Shown: positions 55,364 through 64,000 of the stretch, in pieces
Numbering within the stretch: position 1 is the stretch's first letter
Layout: every line of letters starts with the position of its first letter
DNA from: Flaveria trinervia
Taxonomy: Eukaryota > Streptophyta > Magnoliopsida > Asterales > Asteraceae
Length of the DNA: 64,000 nt
Assembly (NCBI GenBank): GCA_025506515.1
Contig: CM046453.1
Coordinates: forward strand, 39,687,727 to 39,751,726
Direction of reading: 5' to 3'
Position numbers and translations under genes: made by a program
The notes under the pieces: model-generated
The model's database searches: none
The model's input: the letters and a program-made list of their open reading frames with translations, nothing else
What the model was told of the DNA's origin: nothing

Positions 55364-56629
55364 CTACACACTCCCCCTCAAGATCTGGACCAGGGAGTGG
55401 TTTCTGGCTATGGGTGTCTTAGCAGTCTTACAATCAGTCATGTTGAACCTCTTGAGTATATCTTGAACATACTTTGACTGACTTATGAAAATGCCATCTT
55501 CAACCTGCTTCACTTGAATTCCCAGAAAGAAATTAAGTTCTCCCATTGAACTCATTTCAAATCTATCTTTCATCAGCTTTTCAAAGTCTTTGCAGAGCCT
55601 TGAATTGGTTGAGCCAAAGATGATGTCATCCACATATACTTGAACTAGCAGAATGTCGTTTCCTTGTCCTTTGATGAAGAGAGTTCCATCTATAGTACCT
55701 CTCCTGTAACCATGTTTACAGAGATACTCAGACAGTGTCTCATACCACTTCCTGGGTGCCTGATGCAGCCCATAGAGAGCTTTGTCAAGCTTGCAGACAT
55801 AATCAGGATGATCAGGATCTACAAAACCAGGTGGTTGTTTGACATAAACCTCCTCATCAATCACTCCATATAAGAAAGCACACTTTACATCAAGTTGGTA
55901 GACCATGAAGTTCTTGGATGCAGCAAATGCCAGGAATATCCTAACAGCTTCTAGTCTAGCTACAGGAGCAAAGACATCAGTGTAGTCAATCCCTTCTTCT
56001 TGTGTGTATCCTTGAACAACTAGTCTAGCCTTGTTCTTGATGATGATTCCTCTATCATCCTTTTTATTCCTAAAAACCCATTTGGTTCCAATGGTAGTCT
56101 TCCCATGAGGAAGAGGACAAAGGTTCCAAACTTTCTGTCTTTTGAATTGAAGCAGCTCTTGTTGCATAGCTTCAACCCAACTTCCATCCTTTAGAGCCTC
56201 CTCAACTTTCTTTGGCTCTAACTGGGATAGAAAACAAGAGTGAAGACAAACATTTGCTTCATGGGTTTGCCCTCTTGTCTTTACCCCGGAGATAACATCT
56301 CCAATGATGTTTGTAGTAGGATGAGACTTGTGGATCCTTAGCTGAGGGATCACAGCAAGTTGCTGAGATAGATCCAAATTTGAGAAATTTAGATCTGGTC
56401 TTGAAGATTGATCCTCCACATTATCACACTTATCAAGATTAACTTGATCCAATGAGTGTGTGACATCATTGATGTTATCATCTATGGTATGGTTATTAGC
56501 ATCAAGAGATTCTTGATCACTTTCACCATCACCATTGTTATCTTCTGCAATTGAGATGTCTTTATCTGGTTGAGAGGCCTCTGAACTGGAATTTGAAGGC
56601 ATGCCAGATGTATCAGCTGGATTTGTCAT
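55364..56629 (-). CDS. Reverse transcriptase of element D, open through the catalytic core
   Basis: A 421-codon open frame. An acidic linker (residues 1-100) is followed by [65 protein letters not shown] with the first catalytic Asp, [15 protein letters not shown], and YVDDIIFGS with the Asp pair (about residue 335). It ends after KTPIARNHS through a frameshift near 55385; the true continuation is RNase H at 55343. Upstream it should be joined with integrase. Catalytic residues are all present. Confidence 0.94.
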   Translation of the reverse strand: MTNPADTSGMPSNSSSEASQPDKDISIAEDNNGDGESDQESLDANNHTIDDNINDVTHSLDQVNLDKCDNVEDQSSRPDLNFSNLDLSQQLAVIPQLRIHKSHPTTNIIGDVISGVKTRGQTHEANVCLHSCFLSQLEPKKVEEALKDGSWVEAMQQELLQFKRQKVWNLCPLPHGKTTIGTKWVFRNKKDDRGIIIKNKARLVVQGYTQEEGIDYTDVFAPVARLEAVRIFLAFAASKNFMVYQLDVKCAFLYGVIDEEVYVKQPPGFVDPDHPDYVCKLDKALYGLHQAPRKWYETLSEYLCKHGYRRGTIDGTLFIKGQGNDILLVQVYVDDIIFGSTNSRLCKDFEKLMKDRFEMSSMGELNFFLGIQVKQVEDGIFISQSKYVQDILKRFNMTDCKTAKTPIARNHSLVQILRGSV

Positions 56630-56720
56630 TGTTGTGCTGATAGAAACCTCATTTGCTGAAGTAGTCCAACTGGAGCTGAAGGTCTTCCAAGCTCAAATCT
56701 TGGATCAGGATCACCTGTAT

Positions 56721-57240
56721 TTAAATTTTCTGCAGATCCTGAAACATGCTCACAAGATTTTTAAAACAGTTGGTAACTAAATCAAGATCAAATAGCCAAT
56801 CCGGACCAGAACCAGCCACACTGGGAGTGTGCTCATTGAAAGTCACATTGGCTGACTCCTCAATGATTCTAGTTCTGAGATTGTATACTCTATAAGCTTT
56901 AGCTTGAGAAGAGTATCCAATGAAGTGTCCATCGTCTGATTTCTCAGCAAACTTGGCAACTTGATCTTTGGTATTCAAGATGGTGCAGGGACATCCAAAT
57001 GACCTGAGAAAACCAATGAAAGGTTTCCTCTTGTGCCAAAGTTCATAAGGAGTCTTACCATGTGTCTTAACTACTAAGACTCTGTTTTGCACATAGCAGG
57101 CAGTATTAACTGCTCTGCCCAGAAGGTGATAGGCAGTTTAGAGTCAGACAACATAGGTCTTTCTTGCAAGCTTCAATAATTGTTCCCTGTTTCTCCTCTC
57201 AGCAACTCCTTTTTCTGAGAGTCCTGGAGCACTTTATTGT
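56721..57240 (-). pseudogene. Integrase remnant of element D, core deleted
   Basis: Only the end of the core and the C-terminus remain: KGVAERRNRE with the catalytic Glu near 57215, ITFWAEQ/VNTACYVQNRVLV, GKTPYELWHKRKPF, and GHFIGYSSQAKAYRVYN. The HHCC zinc site and both catalytic Asp residues are missing. The distance from the protease start (57695) to the Glu is about 480 bases, against about 940 in element B. Frame breaks also occur near 57100 and 57190. This copy cannot integrate unaided. Confidence 0.85.
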
Positions 57241-57280
57241 CTTGTAAGACCCTGTCCTCACAAATGTACAAAGTTTGGCT

Positions 57281-57695
57281 TTAGATGAACGCATAACCTT
57301 CTTCCCGAGGATAGGTTTCTTGCAAATCCATCTTGTACATGTTCCCTTCCTGGGTGGCCTCTGAGCAGAATATGCTCATGAGGAATGACCCTCCAGGTTT
57401 GAGAACAATGCACTCATGCTCAGTGAAGAGCATGTTATGACTCTGATCACAAAATGAGATACACTCAGAAGATTGTACCCAAGCTCCTAACAAAATTTAC
57501 CTTCTCAATGCTGAGCTTACCATTTGTGACCTTGCCCCTTCCATAAATGTAACCACCTTCATTTCCTCCAAAAGCAACTGGTCCTCCATCAATTCTCTCA
57601 AAATTATGAAGTAAAGACCTATCGCCTGTCATGTGCCTGGAACAGCCACTGTCAATTATCCAGACATTCTTGTTTGTCTTGAGCTGTTCCTGCAC
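57281..57695 (-). pseudogene. Protease of element D
   Basis: 57695-57465 carries NVWIIDSGCSRHMTGD with the Asp-Ser-Gly active site and VAFGGNEGGYIYGRG. The frame shifts near 57480 and continues as SQICDQSHNMLFTEHEC-type sequence (57430s) to 57281. The catalytic half is intact. Confidence 0.85.
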
Positions 57696-57706
57696 AAAGA
57701 AAATGA

Positions 57707-60424
57707 TTAGTTACATTTGGAAACCCAAGCCTTACTTGTCTTGGGTTCAGTAAGTGTAATAGAAGGTAATGCAACAGTAATAGATCCTATGGTTGTACAG
57801 AGGGGATCTTCGGCTGTTGTTGATGGAGAAACCTCAGTCATTTGGTCTTTCTTAGACTTCCACACCACCTTTGGAGTCTTGGACTTGACCTTCAAAACCT
57901 TAGAAGCTTTTGGAGCTTCACAAGTTTTAATGACTGATACTTCGGAAGAATCTACAGTCACTGCAGTAGACTTTAGTACTTCGGAAGAACTCCTTCTTCC
58001 GAGACCAACTTTGCTTCCGAAGGTAATTTTCCATTTACCTTCTTCTTTGGTTTGGAGCTTCCGAGGAAACAGACTTTCCTTCCGAAGCTTGAGACTTCTT
58101 GAGATTCTTTGAAGTCTTTGTATTGGTCATGTGGATAGTACTTTTAGGATTGTATGGACAATCCTTGGCAATATGAGAAGTACTTTCACACATAACACAC
58201 AGCATTTTCTTCTTCAAAGAAATCTCCTTTTGAGAGCAAGACTGGCCTTGGTCACATCCTTTTTCACCTTCATCTTGGTAGATTCAGATACAGTTTCCTT
58301 GGGCTGTGAACTGTTTTGGAATTTGATGGTCCAGGCTGTGCAGCAGTGGTACAGCAGCTCAGTCTTCTTCTTTGTACTGAGATGATTTGAACATGAACCA
58401 GAACTCTTAGATAAGAGCTTTGGTGGATGTCTTCAGTCCTTATTGCTTTGAAACCTGCAGAGATAACACTTGTTTCTGCTTAGCATCAAAGGTAGCCTTG
58501 ATTTCTTGAGCCTTCTTTGCTTTCCTTTTGCTCTTCCTGATCAAGTTCTTTCTCTTGGACTTGGTCATCACAGTTAATTTCTTCTCCTCAGAAGGATAGT
58601 GGCCCTTGGAGGAATCCTCTTCTTCACTCTTCTCAGAGGGATTCCTCACTATCACTTCTTCATCATCCTCACTTACTGGATCTATGAGAGGAAGCTCATC
58701 TTCACAAGTTCCACACCTAGGAGATCTTACAGACAAGATTGTGTGTGGAGGAGCTATCTCATTTGATCCCAGTCCCTGTCTATTTTGATAACAACCTTAT
58801 TGTGTAGGGATGAGGATATCATGTTCTTGAAGGTCTCTTCTTCAAGAACACTTTTCTCTGCCAGGGCTTTGCTGATCACAAGCTCAGCCTGGCACTTAGT
58901 CAACTTAGTGATGAGATCTTGGATCTGAGTTCTAAAATCTGTATGTTCATGTTTTAGTACTGAAATAGTTTTCTCCAAGTCTTCTATCTTTAACTTGTAA
59001 TCATTTTCAGACTTTCTAAAGTCAGATTTTAATATGTTAATGACTCAAGATCAGATCTCATCTCTAGGTTGTAGGACCTGTATCTATTTACTTTAGCAAT
59101 GCATTCAGGGGAGCAAAGATGTTCTAATACCTTGGCTTCATCATGATCAGCCATCAATGCTTGGTTTGGAGAAGCATCCTCCACCTGAAAACTCCAGTCA
59201 AATCCTCCCTCTTCAACAGCAACCGCAGCATGTTGCTTTGTCTTCTCAGCCTGAGGGGTATTGTTGGTGAAGTTTGGTCTGAGTTGTGTTTGACCCCCAT
59301 TTGCTCTGGGTGCCTTACACTCCCTGGCGAAGTGACCCATAAGGTTACAATTGTAACACTTAACTTTGCTTTTATCCAGGCCAAACTTACCACTGGTAGC
59401 ATTGCTTGGAAATTTTCTTCCTGTCCTCTTGTAGAACTTCTTGGCTCTGTGAGTGAGAAGAGCCATCTGCTGAACTATCTCCATGTATTCCAGGTCATCT
59501 GGATGGATACAGTCTAGATCTTCAAGAGTGAAGAGATAATTTCCACAGCTTTCATCTGCAGACACAAAGGCTTGAGAAGAACTTGTCTCTTGGAATGGGC
59601 TTCCTTGAGTAAAGTTCTCCCTTGGTGTCTCCGGGAAGGTGATGAAAGGACCCTTTTGTGAGTTGTCAGGGTAGCATAGGAGATGATGTTGGGGTTCTAT
59701 GCTGTCCCTTTCAACCACATGAAGGGCTGAACCCATTTGATTGTTAGAGTTGCCAGATGAACCTTGTAAGTTCATCTCCATCTGGTATCCACTGAGAATC
59801 CCATATAACTCTGTCAGAGTAAGAGTTTTAAGGTTCTCAGTCCTCTTGATTACCACACAATAGTGTGTCCATTGCCTAGGAAGTGAGGACATGAACTTCC
59901 TTACAATGTCTCTGTTCTCAAGAGGAACTCCTCCATCCACAAGGGTATCCACAATCTCAACATACCTGAAGTATTGTTGGGTCATGGTTTCACCTGTTTT
60001 AAAGGTGAAATTTTCAAACTGCTGCTTCAGAAGATCTTTCTTGTTCTCCTTGGCTTCAGAGGAGCCTTCATACATCAGCTTCAGTGCATCCCACAGCTGT
60101 TTAGCTGTCTTGCACTTCTTAAAACCTCTGTACACAGAGTTTGGATAGCAGTCTGAAGAGCAGTCATGGCCTTCCTGTCAATCTCTACTCTTTCCCTATC
60201 TTCATCTGAGTAGTTGGCCACATCTTTAGGAATCATACCAGCACCGTAGCAGAGGGGGTGCTAGGTATGAAAGGTCCATATTCAACAGATTCCCACATTC
60301 TTGAGTCAAGAGACCTGATGAAGCCTTCCATCCTCATGCACCAGGTGTCGAAGTCATCAAGAGTGATCAATGGGGATTTGTTCATGGTTCCAGTCTCCAT
60401 ATCAGTCTTTGAGATGGAAGCCAT
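57707..60424 (-). pseudogene. Gag of element D with two zinc knuckles
   Basis: The start is ATG at 60424 (MASISKTDMETG). The core includes FDTWCMRMEGFIRSLDSRMW; a frameshift near 60146 breaks it; 60135-59029 is open for 368 codons with AKQLWDALKLMYEG, SLPRQWTHYCVV and zinc knuckle 1 CYNCNLMGHFAREC (59360-59315). Then come a coiled coil (58978-58754), a Lys/Arg-rich segment KSKRKNLIRKSKRKAKK (58550-58490), and zinc knuckle 2 CVMCESTSHIAKDC (58200-58160), ending near the protease. About five frame breaks. The layout (core, knuckle, coil, knuckle) parallels element B. Confidence 0.9.
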
Positions 60425-60494
60425 TTGAAAAAGTTTAGTTTTTGTGTGTGTGAGGGATCTTAAGATGGTTAGATCTTATATCACGAGCCTGAAA

Positions 60495-60506
60495 GCTCTG
60501 ATACCA
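60495..60506 (-). promoter_or_regulatory. Primer binding site of element D
   Basis: GCTCTGATACCA on the plus strand, i.e. TGGTATCAGAGC on the minus strand, two bases from the 5' LTR. Confidence 0.93.
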
Positions 60507-60508
60507 AT

Positions 60509-61292
60509 TGCAGGATCGTTCAAGGGCTTGAACACAATTACAACACAACAACACAATGAGGAGATTAACTAAATCTAATCAAACAGTGAACTAGGTAACC
60601 AAAGGTGATGCAGAGAACACAAGTAAAGCAAAGACAGAACAAGAAGTATAGTTTTCAAGGAGCAGTATATTGCTTTCTCAAGTTCTTTTACAAGTGTTAC
60701 AAAGCATATGGAAAGATACAAGAACTTGAATACTTATACTACAACCTACAGCCGGCTATACTATGAAAGCCAGCTGGATACAATTGACTAGACACTAACA
60801 AAATCAATTGTAGGATCAAAAGGCATATCTGCCTTTTGACCTTGTGACTATGACATGCCATAGCTCACATCCTTATACATTACAAAAAGGATAAAGTACA
60901 TAAAGTGGAAAGTTCAGACTCAAGACCTCAATGTACAGTTACCAAAAGCATGGACCTTTTCACCAACTCTTGTAAGTTGGTGACTTATCAGAGACGCAGC
61001 GAAAAGGTGCTTTATGGAACAGTACATCAGATAAAGCATGTGTACTAAAAGTCTTCGGAAGAAATCTGTCTTCATAGGTTGAAGCTTCGGAAGACTTTGT
61101 CTCTTCAAGCTTCGGAAGACTTCATGTTAGGCTTCGGAAGATATTGGTCTTGGCTTCGGAAGATATTACACTTAGAGTATTTTCTAATGCTTTGTGTAAT
61201 TCTTCCGAAGCATTCTTCACTTCAGTACTTAGTGCATGTTGCTGAAACACTTAGGCAGTTTTGGGTTGCATCAGACTTCAGGAATCCTTACA
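60509..61292 (-). repeat. 5' LTR of element D
   Basis: 784 bp, TGCAGGATCG...AATCCTTACA; the partner is 49329-50116. Apart from short indels (CTTAATC/CTAATC, GGGAGC/GGAGC, TTGGAATAC/TTGAATAC) I see essentially no base changes, and the last 300 bases look the same. Confidence 0.94.
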
Positions 61293-61770
61293 AGTCAAAA
61301 AGCTTCGAAGGTTAACTATCTTCGTAAGTTTTAAATTAAAAGCTTCGAAGCTAAAATGACTTCGGAAGAATTCCTCAGAGGTTTGAAAATTTTGCTTCGG
61401 AAGAACAATTAAAACTCCAGTGCTTTATGTGTGTAACTGACAAAGCTTCTTAACCCGAGAGTTAGTTTTGCTTCGGAAGTAATGGTCCTTAAAATGAGTA
61501 GTGTCTGGACAAATATTAGCTTCGAAAAGATAAATGTTGAAAACTCTTCCGCACGTAACTTCTTAGACAGTTATTTAATTTGAAGGCAATTTACTTCCGA
61601 ATTTAAAAACATAACTTCTGAAGTATCAAATCAAAATTTTCAAAAACTAAGCAAAATCTTCAAAATGAAATTTTTTTATCCAAAGAAACTGAGCTTATGA
61701 AAGTGATCATCTACACACTTAGACACACATATTTTAAAACAATAAGAATAGTTTTTAAAAAAGCTTACCA
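61293..61770. repeat. CTTC-S-GAAG motif array of element E (degraded)
   Basis: The right-hand continuation of element E after element D. It matches 30940-31400 of C with many one-base losses, so several motifs read CTTCGAAG. It lies between the E aORF promoter region (49089-49328) and the E RNase H. No coding. Confidence 0.8.
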
Positions 61771-64000
61771 AGGTTTTCATCCCAATAGCTATATAAGGTA
61801 TTTAAATCTCTGTTCATCAAAAGCCTTTGTAAACAGATCAAGCATATGCTCATCTGTTGAACCTTGACTAGTTTAATAATCCCTTTTCATAGTTATCTCT
61901 TATTAAATGATACCTCATATTGATGTGCTTTGTCCTGAGTACTGCATAGGGTTTCTCTCTATTGAGATAGCACTGTTTGTTTTATGTGAATGGGTCTCCT
62001 TGATGTTTAATCCATAGTCTAGATCTGATTTTGAATCCAAAGTACTTGAGCACAGCAGCTTGCAACAGCAACGTATTCAGCTTACAGTTGATGCAGAGAC
62101 ACAGGATTGTTTCTTGCATTGCCATGAGACAACCCTTCCACAAGAAATTGACATCCCCTAATGATAGAATTTGCAGTCATGTCGCAACCATCGTAATCAC
62201 TATCTGTATAGGCATACAGATTGAACTCAGAATTCTTGGGATACCATAGGCCAAGTGTTGATGCACCCTTGAGGTATCTTAGAATCCTCTTGAGAGTGAT
62301 AAGGTGAGACATCTTAGGGTTGGCTTGATATCTTGCACAATACATGTAGCAAACATGATATCAGCCTGCTAGCAGTAAGATACATAAAGACCCAATCATA
62401 GCCCTGTATAAATGCTTATCTACACACCTCCCCCTCAAGATCAGGACCAAGAGAGTGGTTTCAGCTGTGGATGTCTTAGCAATCTTACAGTCACTCATAT
62501 TAAACCTCTTGAGTATGTCTTCAACATACTTGACTACTTATGAAGATGCCATCTTCACTTGCTTCACTTGAATCCCAGAAAGAAATTGAGTTCCCCATGG
62601 CACTCATTCAAATCTGTCTTTCATCATCTTATCAAATCTTTGCAGAGCTTTGGACTAGTTGAACCAAAGATGATGTCATTCACATATACTTGAACTAGCA
62701 ATATGTCTTTTCCATTGTCCTTTGATAAAGAGAGTTCAATCTATAGTACCCCTCCTGTATCCATGTTTACAGAGATACTCAGACAGTGTCTTATACCACT
62801 TCTGGGTGCCTCATGTAGCCCATAGAGAGCTTTGTCAAGCTTGCAGACATGATCAGGATGATCAGGGTCTACAAAACCAGTGGCTGTTTGACATAAACCT
62901 CTTCATCTATCACTCCATACAAAAAGCACACTTCACATCAAGCTGAAAAACCTTGAAGTTCTGGATGCAGCAAATGCTAGGAATATCCTAACAGCTTCTA
63001 ATCTTGCCACTGGAGCAAAGACATCAGTGTAGTCAATCCCTTCTTCTTGTGTGTATCCTTGAACAACCAGTCTAGCTTTGTTCATGATGATGATGCCTCT
63101 ATCATCTTTCTTGTTCCTAAACACCCATTCGGTTCTAATGGTAGTCTTCCTAGAAGGAAGAGGGCAAAGGTTCCAAACTTTCTGCCTTTTGAATTGAAGC
63201 AGCTCTTGTTGCATAGCTTCAACCCATCCTTTAGAGCTTCATCAACTTTCTTAGGCTCTATCTAGGATAGAAAACAGACTGAAGACAAACATTTGCTTGA
63301 TGGGTTTGTCCTCTTGTCTTTACCCCTGAGATAACATCTCCAATGATGTTTGTGGTAGGGTGAGACTTGTGGATCGTAAGTTTAGGGATCACAGCAAGTT
63401 ATTGAGAAAGATCTAAATTTGAGAAATTTAGATCTGGCATAGATGTTTCTCCCACCACATCAGCACACTTTTTAAGTGAAAGTTGATCCAAGAAGTGTGT
63501 GACATCATTGATGTTCTCATCTGTGGTGTGGTTAGTGGCATCAAGAAATTCTTGGTCACTGTCACCATCACCATTGTTGTCTTCCACAGTTGAGGTATTC
63601 TTATCTGGTTGTAGAGCCTTTAAGCTGGAATTTGAAGGCATACCAGATGTATCAGCTGAATTTGTCATTGTAGGGCTGATAGAAACCTCATTTGCAGAAG
63701 TGGTTCGAACTGGAGCTAAAAATATGTGTCTTGAAGATCTCCCTAGCTCAAATCTTTGATCAGGATCATCTGTATTCAAATTTTCTACAGATCCTGAAAC
63801 ATTCTCACAAGATTTGTTAAAACAGTTGGTAACCAAATCAAGATCAAACAGCCAATCCAGACCAAAACCAGTAACACAGGGTGTGTGTTCATTGAAAGTC
63901 ACATTGGCTGACTCCTCAAAAATTCTAGTTCTGAGATTGTACACTCTATAAGCCTTAGCTGGGAGGAGTATCCAATAAAGTGTCCATGATCTGATTCTCA
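61771..64000 (-). pseudogene. Pol of element E: integrase C-terminus, RT and RNase H, runs off window
   Basis: From the right edge leftward: integrase C-terminus (YNLRTRIFEESANVTFNEH, 63944 down), an acidic linker similar to D, the RT start ([44 protein letters not shown]; open 63214-62933), then RT and RNase H broken by frequent one-base deletions (YLKGASTLGLWYPK and YTDSDYDG near 62270-62200). It aligns with element D throughout. The rest of pol, gag and the 5' LTR lie beyond 64000. Confidence 0.88.

Larger units (their letters stand above)
49329..61292 (-). mobile_element. Element D: recent copia-type retrotransposon with aORF
   Basis: The 11.96-kb unit has LTRs at 49329-50116 and 60509-61292. 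The LTRs show almost no substitutions by eye, only about eight or nine single-base or short indels, so insertion looks very recent. Minus-strand order: 5' LTR, primer site, gag, protease, shortened integrase, intact RT, RNase H, CTTC-S-GAAG array, TATA, aORF, polypurine tract, 3' LTR. It lies between parts of element E that are contiguous in C (AAGTAGTTTTCTTGGAAGTCAAAAAG). The duplication is imperfect: only AGT is shared at both flanks. Confidence 0.95.

Noticed and set aside
1..64000. tRNA, rRNA or host protein-coding genes
   Set aside because: I looked for conserved tRNA box sequences, rRNA blocks and exon-like frames outside repeats and found none I can support; gaps between elements are short.

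Overview
This is repeat-dense nuclear DNA from a flowering plant. It is built almost entirely of nested LTR retrotransposons and their decayed remains. I see no convincing host gene, rRNA, tRNA or CRISPR array. The Ty1/copia gag-pol proteins, the initiator-Met tRNA primer sites (TGGTATCAGAGC), and the extra open reading frame between pol and the 3' LTR ('aORF') point to copia elements with an extra 3' ORF, SIRE/Maximus-like. The aORF type and the GCGGAAAC...CGGGG style of the gypsy-like LTRs resemble Asteraceae repeats; that placement is inference, not proof.

Layout. 1-1112: minus-strand fragment of a copia pol. 1113-4043: plus-strand element A (5' LTR and broken gag, then truncated). 4044-6077 and 10796-10939: minus-strand relic of a copia gag (J), split by a gypsy-like solo LTR (6078-10795, TSD CATGA) that itself holds a second solo LTR (7157-9733, TSD ATACA). 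10940-12113: AT-rich, with an LTR-like relic. 12114 to about 37125: element H (LTR, aORF, LTR-like end, no gag-pol). H was entered by element C (14441-34308), and C was entered by element B (18825-30426, TSD TGATG). About 37125 to 64000: element E, minus strand, running off the right edge. E is interrupted by a solo LTR (38132-39097, TSD ACTTT), by plus-strand element F (40964-48795, 3' LTR truncated) and by element D (49329-61292).

How the parts work. In A-E, gag supplies the capsid and nucleic-acid binding (one or two zinc knuckles plus a coiled coil). Pol supplies protease (DSG), integrase (HHCC and D,D-E), reverse transcriptase (YVDD or YIDD) and RNase H. Every element seen is damaged: B and F carry all pol domains but with stops or frameshifts, D lacks the integrase core, C lacks nearly all of pol, and H has no gag-pol at all. 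The aORF is kept even in these deletion derivatives.

The main observation is that each copia family carries its own short two-fold-symmetric motif in arrays at two places. One place is the LTR upstream of the TATA box. The other is the gap between pol and the aORF, also just upstream of a TATA box. Motifs are CAGTAGTT-N4-AACTACTG (B), CTTC-S-GAAG (C, D, E) and CAGTCG-NN-CGACTG (H). This suggests a duplicated promoter that drives the aORF separately. It might also mean that each aORF protein recognises its own family's motif. That second idea is untested here.
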